From an uncultured Traorella sp. (GTDB lineage: Bacteria; Bacillota_I; Bacilli_A; Erysipelotrichales; Erysipelotrichaceae), in contig CAMEUL010000032.1 of NCBI GenBank assembly GCA_945938205.1, positions 1 to 10,192 on the forward strand: 10,192 bases of DNA, read 5' to 3'. Both the position numbers and the translations under genes were made by a program. The notes under the pieces are model-generated. The model did no database searches. It worked only from the letters and a program-made list of their open reading frames with translations, and was not told the DNA's origin. Below are positions 1-6,037 of the stretch, in pieces; positions within the stretch are counted from its first letter, which is position 1; every line of letters starts with the position of its first letter.

Positions 1-214
1 CAATTTTACGGATATCATATTTTTTAACGATATGTGCGACTAATCTTAAATTGTGTTCAATCAGCATGTCACGGGCATGCTGATCTTTTTTTTCAAGCTG
101 AAGAAGATACATCATTTCCTGTTCTTTTGTCAGAGGATCTTTGAAACGCTGATTTTTGATGAATCCAAAAAATCCAAGGAATTCCATAAATCCCAATTGG
201 AGAAATTCAAACAT
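1..214 (-). CDS. sigK: RNA polymerase sporulation sigma factor SigK (pro-sigma-K), N-terminal part, truncated by window edge
   Basis: Only the first 71 codons are inside the window; the gene continues past base 1. The start is the ATG at 214-212 on the minus strand, preceded by a good ribosome binding site (GAGGTGA at 224-218). Residues about 38-64 carry the sigma-70 region that is nearly invariant in SigK: HARDMLIEHNLRLVAHIVKK. This matches SigK more closely than SigE, whose version reads ARAILIERNLRLVVYI. Residues 1-18 are hydrophobic (F, L, G, M rich), followed by FIKN and then KDPLTKEQE. This lines up with the pro-sequence of Bacillus pro-sigma-K, which is removed by the intramembrane protease SpoIVFB in the mother cell. 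The protein would direct late mother-cell transcription during spore formation. Family assignment is firm; presence of the processing step is inferred from the N-terminus. Confidence 0.88.
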   Translation of the reverse strand, partial: MFEFLQLGFMEFLGFFGFIKNQRFKDPLTKEQEMMYLLQLEKKDQHARDMLIEHNLRLVAHIVKKYDIRKI

Positions 215-229
215 GTCTCACCTCATTTA

Positions 230-237
230 AGTATATG
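230..237 (-). promoter_or_regulatory. Candidate -10 element for sigK (CATATACT)
   Basis: Read on the minus strand, CATATACT lies just upstream of sigK. It matches the sigma-E type -10 consensus CATACAnT at all but one fixed position, and it also contains a sigma-A-like TATACT. The candidate -35 (GAAATAA, 14 bases further upstream) is poor. A start of transcription about seven bases downstream, near 223, would leave a leader of only about 9 nt beginning inside the ribosome binding site. sigK transcription by sigma-E is known in Bacillus, but the match here is weak. Confidence 0.3.
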
Positions 238-302
238 TGAAGAAAATAGTTTTATTTCATAATAAACATGAATACCTATTGTTCCAATGATGAAAACTAA
301 AA

Positions 303-331
303 TTGCTATTATTCCGATAATGAGGTATACT
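303..331 (+). promoter_or_regulatory. Candidate sigma-A promoter for the Fic gene
   Basis: TTGCTA at 303-308 and TATACT at 326-331 are separated by 17 bases, the optimal sigma-A spacing. Predicted transcription start is near 338, five bases before the AAGGAGG ribosome binding site at 343-349. The position supports translation starting at 359, because the longer reading frame from 287 would begin upstream of this promoter. Confidence 0.45.
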
Positions 332-358
332 TTTTCTAGTAGAAGGAGGTATTTTATC

Positions 359-1264
359 ATGGAATACAGATCTGTTTCTGAAACGGCAAAACAATGGAAC
401 ATTTCTGATCGGAGAGTGCGAGTTTTATGTCAACAAGGTAAGATCGAGGGTGTTATTCGAAAAGGAAGAGCATGGTTGATACCTAAAGAAGTTAAAAAGC
501 CAGTGGATGGTCGTACAACACGTTATCAGCAAACCAACTCTTTTTATACAGAACTGTTACTAAAAATAGATGAGTTGAAAGATGAAATGAATAAGAAATG
601 TACTCTCACGCAAGGAGAAATAAAGAGGATACATGATGAGTTTATGATTGAATATACTTATAACTCTAATGCTATTGAAGGCAATACACTTACTCTTCAG
701 GAAACAGCTATGGTTTTAGAAGGTATCACTATTGATAAAAAACCATTGAAAGATCATTTGGAAGCAGTAGGGCATAGAGATGCTTTTCTTTTCATACAAG
801 ATTTAGTAAAAAATAATATTCCTTTTTCAGAAAGCATCATCAAGCAGATACATACACTGGTATTGATGGATAGACCTGAAGATCGGGGAAAATATCGCCG
901 TATTCCTGTTAGAATTATGGGAGCCTATCATGTGCCGCCTGATCCACTGCTTGTTCCTGAAAAGATGGAAAATCTTCTTGCGGAATTCAAGTACAACAAA
1001 AAAATGCACCCTATTGAACGAGCTGTTTTGTTTCATCTAAAATTTGAAGGGATCCATCCATTTGTGGATGGTAATGGTAGAACAGGACGTTTACTTTTAA
1101 ATCTAATGCTCATGCAAGAAGGATATCCTCCAATCAATGTTAAGTATTCAGATCGAAAACGTTATTATGAAGCTTTTGACGCTTATTATCGAGATGGGAA
1201 TATTTCGATCATGCTGTCAATTGTTTTGGATGAAATCAGTTTTCGACTTATGAAATATTGGTAG
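359..1264 (+). CDS. Fic-family protein (class II, self-inhibited) with N-terminal helix-turn-helix
   Basis: 301 aa. The start at 359 is chosen for the strong AAGGAGG nine bases upstream; a longer frame from 287 lacks a binding site and overlaps the promoter. Residues 3-45 (SVSETAKQWNISDRRVRVLC and on to RAWLIPKE) look like a MerR/excisionase-type HTH_17 DNA-binding domain. Residues 103-109, SNAIEGN, fit the [S/T]xxxE[G/N] inhibitory helix, placed before the Fic core as in class II enzymes. The catalytic loop HPFVDGNGRTGR is at 233-244, with catalytic His233 and the acidic residue and glycines intact. Fic enzymes usually transfer AMP from ATP to a hydroxyl side chain on a target protein; the target here cannot be read. 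No antitoxin-like partner gene lies next to it, which fits in-cis inhibition by Glu107. The DNA-binding domain suggests either autoregulation or modification of a DNA-bound target (inference). Confidence 0.9.
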   Translation: MEYRSVSETAKQWNISDRRVRVLCQQGKIEGVIRKGRAWLIPKEVKKPVDGRTTRYQQTNSFYTELLLKIDELKDEMNKKCTLTQGEIKRIHDEFMIEYTYNSNAIEGNTLTLQETAMVLEGITIDKKPLKDHLEAVGHRDAFLFIQDLVKNNIPFSESIIKQIHTLVLMDRPEDRGKYRRIPVRIMGAYHVPPDPLLVPEKMENLLAEFKYNKKMHPIERAVLFHLKFEGIHPFVDGNGRTGRLLLNLMLMQEGYPPINVKYSDRKRYYEAFDAYYRDGNISIMLSIVLDEISFRLMKYW

Positions 1265-1357
1265 GATCGATTTACTTTAGACATACACTTAACGAGTATT
1301 CTTATGAATGATGTTATAAATGAAATACTTTAGTTTATGTATTTTGGCACTTTCAAG

Positions 1358-1386
1358 TTTCTTATTCACTTAAGATCCTGTATAAT
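1358..1386 (+). promoter_or_regulatory. Candidate promoter for the ygiQ unit
   Basis: A perfect TATAAT lies at 1381-1386. The best -35 at 17-base spacing is only TTTCTT (1358-1363). Predicted transcription start is about 1393, immediately before GGTGATGATC, which matches the extended 3' part of the Shine-Dalgarno complement. The 5' leader would be about 10 nt. Confidence 0.5.
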
Positions 1387-1403
1387 AAAAAACGGTGATG
1401 ATC

Positions 1404-3245
1404 ATGAAACAGTTTTTACCTGTAACTTATGAAGAAATGAAAGAAAGAGGCTGGGATGTACCAGACTTTGTATATGTTTGTGGGGATGCCTATGTGGATC
1501 ATCCTAGTTTTGGGGCAGCCATTATTACGCGTACACTTGAAAGACATGGCTATAAAGTTTGTTTTTTGGCTCAACCGGACTGGAAAAGCTGTGATGATTT
1601 TATGCGCTTTGGAAGGCCACGATTAGGCTTTTTAGTATCCAGCGGCAATATTGATTCCATGGTGAATCATTATACGGTTGCGAAAAAAAGAAGAAAAAAA
1701 GATAATTATACACCGGGTGGTGTGATGGGCAAAAGACCGGATCGTGCTGTAATTGTTTATTCCAATAAGATTCGTGAAGCCTATGGTGATGTACCGATCC
1801 TGATTGGTGGCATTGAAGCTTCATTGCGTCGTTTATCGCATTATGATTATTGGGATGATCGTGTACGTCGCTCGATTCTTTTGGATTCACAGGCTGATCT
1901 TTTGACGAATGGTCTGGGATAGAATAGCATTGTGGCAATGGCGGACGAACTTGACAAGGGCATTGATGTGAAATACTTGACCTATTTAGATGGAACAGTC
2001 TATAAAACCAAAGATCTTTCTACTTTAAGTGATTATATCCTGCTTCCTTCTTTTGAAGAAGTACGGGATTCCAAAAAGAAATATGCTCAAAGCTTTAAAC
2101 TTCAGTATCTGAATACCGATCATTATAATGCGAAGATACTGGTGGAACCGTATCGGGATGGCTATGTTGTTCAAAATCGTCCGAACCGTCCTTTGACCCA
2201 GCAGGAATTTGATGATGCTTATGCAGTTGATTATATGCGCATTTATCATCCAAGTTATAAGGAAAAAGTACCTGCCATTGAAGAAGTGAAGTTTTCACTG
2301 ATTTCAAATCGAGGCTGTTATGGAGGATGCAACTTCTGTGCATTGACGTTTCATCAGGGACGTATCATTCAGACACGTTCGCATGAAAGCATACTAGAAG
2401 AAGCCAAAAAGATTATTGCAGAACCAGATTTCAAAGGATATATCCATGATGTGGGAGGCCCTACTGCCAACTTTCGTGCACCAGCCTGTGATAAGCAAAC
2501 CAAAATGGGCGTCTGTCCGACAAAACAGTGTTTATGGCCAAAACCTTGCAACAATCTGAAAGTGGACCATACAGATTATCTTTCGCTGCTCAGACAACTG
2601 CGTGAACTTCCAAGTGTTAAAAAAGTGTTTGTGCGCAGTGGGATCCGATATGATTATTTAATGTATGACAAGGATGACACTTTCTTTAAAGAACTCATCC
2701 AGCATCATATTTCCGGTCAACTAAAAGTAGCTCCTGAACATATTTCCAATCGTGTATTGGATAAAATGGGAAAACCACGAAGTGAACTGTATAAGAAATT
2801 TGTAGAGAAATACTATCGCATCAATGCGGAATATGACAAAAACCAGTATCTGGTTCCTTATCTAATGAGTTCGCATCCGGGCAGTGATCTGAATGCAGCC
2901 ATTGAACTGGCGGAATATCTTCGTGATATCCATCATCAGCCTGAACAGGTTCAGGATTTTTATCCAACACTCGGAACCTTGTCAACCGCTATGTATTATA
3001 CCGGGTTAGATCCACGTGATAATACACCGGTCTATGTTGCTAAGAATGCACATGAAAAAGCCATGCAGCGTGCTTTGATCCAATACCGTAATCCTGCGAA
3101 CTATGATTTGGTTTATGAAGCACTTGTGAAAGCGAACCGTCAGGATCTGATCGGATTCTCTAAAAAGTGTCTGATTCGTCCAAAAACGGCTCAGAAAGGA
3201 AGAAATTATGAAAAAGGATACCAAAAGAATCATTATCGCCGCTAG
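1404..3245 (+). pseudogene. ygiQ: YgiQ-family radical SAM protein interrupted by one in-frame TAG
   Basis: Frame 1404-3245 reads as one YgiQ/UPF0313 protein of about 613 codons, broken only by TAG at 1920-1922 (codon 173). The upstream part, starting MKQFLPVTYEEM, is the YgiQ N-terminal domain (GDAYVDHPSFG, GGIEASLRRLSHYDYW). The downstream part continues without loss in the same frame at NSIVAMADELD. It carries the radical-SAM cysteines CYGGCNFC at about full-length residues 305, 309 and 312, followed by the family's cysteine-rich GVCPTKQCLWPKPC stretch and VFVRSGIRYD. Relatives have a glutamate after the glycine where TAG stands, so GAG to TAG is the simplest change. Nearby N for Y in LLTNGLG also departs from the usual pattern. 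ATG 1404 is preferred for its spacing to GGTGAT. A GTG at 1932 or ATG at 1938 could restart the radical-SAM half, but no clear ribosome binding site precedes it. The reaction of YgiQ is not known to me. The end overlaps the next gene by 38 nt. Confidence 0.85.
1920..1922 (+). other. In-frame nonsense codon (TAG) inside ygiQ
   Basis: The codons read GGT CTG GGA TAG AAT AGC ATT GTG GCA ATG GCG, and the downstream reading frame (1932-3245) is in phase with the upstream one. TAG also acts as the natural terminal codon of the Fic gene (1262-1264) and of ygiQ itself (3243-3245), so the genome does not appear to read TAG as an amino acid. Confidence 0.9.
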
Positions 3246-3642
3246 TTTAATTGGAGTCATGCTTGGCGGATATTCAATCTATAAAAATACTTTGGGAGAC
3301 AGCAAAGAAAAGAAAGTAGAAATTGTTATTGAAGTAGATCAGAATGAGATCTTTCATAATACAGTTTCTACCAACAGTAAAACACTGGCAGACTTGCTGA
3401 ATGAAATGAAGGATCAAAAGATCATTCAGCTGGAAGCTGAAAATTCTACATATGGAATGTTTATCACGGGAATGGGAACAGATCAGCTGTATCGTCAGGA
3501 TGCTGCTCAAGGACTGTATTGGACTTATACATCTGACAACAATGAACAGTGTGTCAAAGAAAGTTTCTGTCCGGCCGCTGATGCTTTAGCTGTTCAGGAC
3601 CAGGATACCTTTGTCTTTGCTTTAAGCAAGTATGAAGAATAA
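3208..3642 (+). CDS. Membrane-anchored DUF4430 (transcobalamin C-terminal-like) protein
   Basis: 144 aa. GGAAGA lies upstream of ATG 3208, which is inside the 3' end of ygiQ in another frame. Residues 8-25 form one hydrophobic segment after a KKDTKR start, so this is a signal anchor or uncleaved signal peptide. There is no lipobox cysteine. Residues about 36-141 match the DUF4430 pattern: a VEIVIEV strand, STNSKTLADLLNE, ENSTYGMFITGMG, GLYWTYTSDNN and a final DQDTFVFAL strand. DUF4430 resembles the small beta domain at the C-terminus of transcobalamin/intrinsic factor. The next gene overlaps it by 11 nt and encodes an ECF-like S component, so a substrate-capturing role on the outer face of the membrane for that transporter is plausible. 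That the substrate is cobalamin or another corrinoid is inference only. The domain call is by recognition of motifs, not by a search. Confidence 0.72.
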   Translation: MKKDTKRIIIAASLIGVMLGGYSIYKNTLGDSKEKKVEIVIEVDQNEIFHNTVSTNSKTLADLLNEMKDQKIIQLEAENSTYGMFITGMGTDQLYRQDAAQGLYWTYTSDNNEQCVKESFCPAADALAVQDQDTFVFALSKYEE

Positions 3643-4132
3643 TATTTTTAAACTCGTTCAGATTGCTTTATTCAGTGCCATTTTGGTCATTTCTAAGGAA
3701 ATATTGGCTTTTTTGCCCAATGTGGAACTGGTCAGTTTCCTTTTGATTCTTATCGCATGTCATATGAGCCTAAAGGAGAGTCTGATGATTGCCACCTGTT
3801 TCTGTTTCATTCAGATGCTTCTGTATGGATTTGGAGAATGGACACCGATCTATTTTCTGGTCTGGAATGGTCTTGTACTGGTGGTAAAGTTGATTCCTTT
3901 TCATTCCAAACATCCGCTGGCTTTGATCAGTGGCTTGTTTGGTTTGACATTCGGATTGTATTTTTCACTGCCATATCTGTTTTTGTCATTTGAAACAGCT
4001 TTGGCTTATTGGATAAAGGGATTGTTTTTTGATTTGATTCATTGCCTTGGCAATTATTTGATCATGATGCTTTTATATGACAGAATGAATTCCTTGATGG
4101 AAACATTTCTTACAAGTGAGGACACATTGTGA
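3632..4132 (+). CDS. ECF-type transporter S component (substrate-specific membrane subunit)
   Basis: 166 aa, strongly hydrophobic, with about five to six membrane spans at roughly residues 8-27, 32-44, 51-67, 72-88, 97-117 and 128-149. The motifs ISKEILAFLPNVELVSFLLIL, LLYGFGEWTPIYFLVW and LIHCLGNYL are typical of small S components in Bacillota that sit beside DUF4430 proteins. S components bind a vitamin or metal and work with a shared EcfA/EcfA'/EcfT energising module. None of those is in the window, which fits a group II system using a module encoded elsewhere. The start overlaps the end of the preceding gene, with only a weak ribosome binding site, suggesting translational coupling. Substrate not determinable here. 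The stop codon lies in the loop of the following terminator. Confidence 0.72.
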   Translation: MKNNIFKLVQIALFSAILVISKEILAFLPNVELVSFLLILIACHMSLKESLMIATCFCFIQMLLYGFGEWTPIYFLVWNGLVLVVKLIPFHSKHPLALISGLFGLTFGLYFSLPYLFLSFETALAYWIKGLFFDLIHCLGNYLIMMLLYDRMNSLMETFLTSEDTL

Positions 4133-4151
4133 AAATGTGTCTTATTTGTTT
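4121..4151 (+). terminator. Rho-independent-type terminator after the ECF S-component gene
   Basis: GACACATT (4121-4128) and AATGTGTC (4134-4141) form a perfect 8-bp stem with a 5-base loop, followed by TTATTTGTTT. The TGA stop of the upstream gene (4130-4132) is in the loop. It separates the ygiQ unit from the yqeG operon. The U tract is interrupted, so efficiency may be moderate. Confidence 0.65.
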
Positions 4152-4155
4152 AATT

Positions 4156-4187
4156 TTGATGAAGTTTTAAGATAAATCAAGTATAAT
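4156..4187 (+). promoter_or_regulatory. Candidate promoter for the yqeG-mtnN operon
   Basis: TATAAT at 4182-4187 is a perfect -10. The closest -35-like hexamer, TTGATG at 4156-4161, has a 20-base spacer, longer than ideal. The expected transcription start is 4193-4195, at or within two bases of the preferred ATG of yqeG at 4195, implying a leaderless or nearly leaderless mRNA. Confidence 0.5.
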
Positions 4188-4194
4188 GGGATAT

Positions 4195-4680
4195 ATGAAG
4201 AAATATTACCCCGATGAAGTGATCGATCGTGTTGAAAACATCAATTTGGAAGATCTCAAAAAGAAAAATATCACGACCTTGATTTGTGATGTGGATAATA
4301 CATTATGTACGCATGATTCCTGCAATGTTTCTCAGAATAAAAAAAACTGGATCTTACAGGCACAGTCAATGGGAATGCGTGTGATCCTAATTTCCAATAA
4401 TCATGTGTCACGCATTGAAAAAATTGCGACTTCATTAAACTGCGCTACCTTTGGATTTGCATTGAAGCCGTTTCCTCATACATATCGAAAGATCCTAAAG
4501 ACATATCATCTTTCAAAAGATGAGGTAGTTTGTATTGGAGACCAGCTGATGACAGATATCTGGGGAGCCCGGCTGATGCGACTTAAGAATATTTATGTAA
4601 AACCGATGAGTGAATCAGATATTATTTATACAAAATTTTCTCGCAAAATAGAAAAAAAGATCATGAAGGAGAAATTATGA
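4195..4680 (+). CDS. yqeG: YqeG-family HAD-superfamily (IIIA) phosphatase
   Basis: 161 aa from ATG 4195 (MKKYYPDEVIDRV), which aligns with the usual YqeG start (short basic N-terminus, then a P). The in-frame ATG at 4186 would add three residues but lies inside the -10 hexamer. HAD motifs are complete: DVDNT at residues 32-36 with nucleophile Asp32 and Asp34, ISNN at 66-69 for motif II, Lys91 for motif III, and GDQLMTD at 115-121 for the metal-binding motif IV. A cytoplasmic, Mg-dependent phosphomonoesterase is expected. The family is related to the mitochondrial phosphatidylglycerophosphate phosphatase Gep4, so that substrate is possible but not shown here. It is the first gene of a tightly overlapped seven-gene operon; its TGA overlaps the yqeH ATG (ATGA). 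No ribosome binding site is visible upstream. Confidence 0.9.
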   Translation: MKKYYPDEVIDRVENINLEDLKKKNITTLICDVDNTLCTHDSCNVSQNKKNWILQAQSMGMRVILISNNHVSRIEKIATSLNCATFGFALKPFPHTYRKILKTYHLSKDEVVCIGDQLMTDIWGARLMRLKNIYVKPMSESDIIYTKFSRKIEKKIMKEKL

Positions 4681-5753
4681 AAAAATGTACTGGATGTGGA
4701 TCCCTTCTGCAAAGTGAAGATCCCAAAAAAATAGGTTATACACCCAAAAGCGATGCAACGCTTTGTCAGCGCTGCTTTCGTTTGACACATTACAATGATG
4801 TGATGGTCAGCTATCGTGAAGGCATTGATGCTCTGGATATTCTGGATAAAGTAAATGCATTGGATGCATTGATCTGCCTTGTAGTAGATTTGTTTGATTT
4901 TGAAGCAGGTCTTTTTTCAAGGATCCTTGCTTCCAGCAAAAATAAGGATGTGCTGCTGATTGCAACGAAACGTGATCTTTTGCCGAAGACAACTGGCTAT
5001 GATAAGTTTTCCAAGTATATCATGAAGCGATGCAAACAGGAAAACATTTCTTTGAAAGGAATCGTCATTGTCGAAGATTTGGTGCATAAAGCCCAAAGCG
5101 AGAATAATCCGAGTGTGGAGAATGTTTGGCAGGCCATTGAAGAGCTGCGTCTGGGAAGAGACGTTGTGATGATGGGAATGGCCAATGCAGGAAAGAGCAC
5201 CTTGGTGAATGCTCTGTTGAATGAAAAGAAAATTACGACCAGTGCGCATCCAGGTACTACTTTAGATCTGATTGAAATTGAAATGAAGGGTTATAAGCTT
5301 TACGATACACCTGGAATCAAAAGTGAGGGAAGTGTTCTTACTTACTGCAAGGAATGTGATCTAAAAACTCTGATTCCTCAAAAGACTATCAAACCAACTG
5401 TGTTTCAACTGAAAGGAAATCAGAGCTTGGCTATTGGCGGTATTGCCCGTATCGATCTGTATGACTGTGAAAATGTAAGTGCTGCTTTCTATGTTTCCAA
5501 TATGATGAATCTGCATCGCGGAAAGATTGAAGGAGCAGATGAAAGATGGAAACAGCATCTTGGAAAAGAATTTGTTCCTGTTTTAAGTGATACGTGGAAT
5601 GATTTTGTGAAAACCACTTATCAGGGAAATCTGGATGGAAAAGATATCGTGATACCAGGATGTGGATTTGTCTGTATTCAAGGAAAAGTAAAAAAATGTG
5701 ACGTGTATGTAGATAAAAAAGTGATGGTGACATTTAGGGAGGCTATGATTTAA
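4677..5753 (+). CDS. yqeH: YqeH, circularly permuted ribosome-assembly GTPase
   Basis: 358 aa, close to the 366 aa of the Bacillus protein. An N-terminal treble-clef zinc finger has CTGC at residues 4-7 and CQRC at 30-33. The GTPase motifs occur in permuted order: G4-like TKRD at 97-100, then the P-loop G1 GMANAGKST at 167-175, a G2 region around HPGTT (191-195), and G3 DTPG at 210-213. The rest is the family-specific C-terminal region. YqeH binds and hydrolyses GTP and is needed for biogenesis of the 30S subunit. The G4 motif begins with Thr rather than the usual Asn (NKxD), a variation that may affect guanine specificity or simply be a lineage form. The gene overlaps yqeG by 4 nt and touches yhbY by 1 nt (TAATG). 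Confidence 0.95.
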   Translation: MKKCTGCGSLLQSEDPKKIGYTPKSDATLCQRCFRLTHYNDVMVSYREGIDALDILDKVNALDALICLVVDLFDFEAGLFSRILASSKNKDVLLIATKRDLLPKTTGYDKFSKYIMKRCKQENISLKGIVIVEDLVHKAQSENNPSVENVWQAIEELRLGRDVVMMGMANAGKSTLVNALLNEKKITTSAHPGTTLDLIEIEMKGYKLYDTPGIKSEGSVLTYCKECDLKTLIPQKTIKPTVFQLKGNQSLAIGGIARIDLYDCENVSAAFYVSNMMNLHRGKIEGADERWKQHLGKEFVPVLSDTWNDFVKTTYQGNLDGKDIVIPGCGFVCIQGKVKKCDVYVDKKVMVTFREAMI

Positions 5754-6037
5754 TGTTAAGCGGTAAAGAAAAAAGAATATTAAGAAGTATGGCTCAGACA
5801 AGAAATGCTATTGTAATCATTGGAAAAGAAGGAGTAACAAATACGCTTGTTTCAACACTTTCGGATTCTTTAACGGCTCATGAACTGGTGAAAATCAGCT
5901 GTCTGAAGACGAGCCCTGTTTCCGTTCGTGAAGCAGCGATCCAATGTGCCAGTTCAACACATAGCGAAATTGTACAAATTATCGGACATACCTTTGTTTT
6001 ATACAGAAAGAGTGATAAGAATCTATGTCAGTTGTAA
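5753..6037 (+). CDS. yhbY: YhbY/YqeI CRM-domain RNA-binding protein
   Basis: 94 aa, the normal size for YhbY (Bacillus YqeI is about 96 aa). The whole protein is one CRM domain: MLSGKEKRILRSMAQ, the basic GxxG loop in IGKEGV at about 23-28, ELVKISCL, and the closing IVQIIGHTFVLYRKS. CRM proteins of this type bind rRNA and associate with pre-50S particles. ATG 5753 uses the last A of the yqeH stop codon, and AGGGAGG (5736-5742) sits ten bases upstream. The 3' end overlaps nadD by 13 nt in another frame. Confidence 0.93.
   Translation: MLSGKEKRILRSMAQTRNAIVIIGKEGVTNTLVSTLSDSLTAHELVKISCLKTSPVSVREAAIQCASSTHSEIVQIIGHTFVLYRKSDKNLCQL

Noticed and set aside
53..262. 69-aa plus-strand reading frame at the left edge
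   Set aside because: It is antisense to sigK, whose reading frame is strongly conserved; no ribosome binding site.
251..266. AT-rich hairpin TTTATT-TCAT-AATAAA between sigK and the Fic gene
   Set aside because: A 6-bp A/T-only inverted repeat is expected by chance at this base composition, and it does not coincide with either promoter in a clear way.
287..358. 24-residue N-terminal extension of the Fic protein
   Set aside because: The extension has no ribosome binding site, overlaps the predicted promoter, and does not resemble the HTH domain that begins at 359, where AAGGAGG is well placed.
1295..1329. Possible terminator after the Fic gene (AGTATT ... AATACT)
   Set aside because: The stem is short, AT-only apart from one pair and needs unequal bulges; the following T tract is broken. 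Not strong enough to call.
1920..1931. TAG reassigned to an amino acid across the genome
   Set aside because: TAG ends the Fic gene and ygiQ itself at their expected C-termini, so it works as a normal stop codon here.
1904..1945. Frameshift in ygiQ
   Set aside because: The distance from 1404 to the downstream frame is a multiple of three, and the amino acid sequence continues across the TAG in phase. Only a nonsense codon is needed.
3757..3993. 78-aa plus-strand frame inside the S-component gene
   Set aside because: It overlaps the membrane protein in another frame, and its composition shows no recognisable domain.
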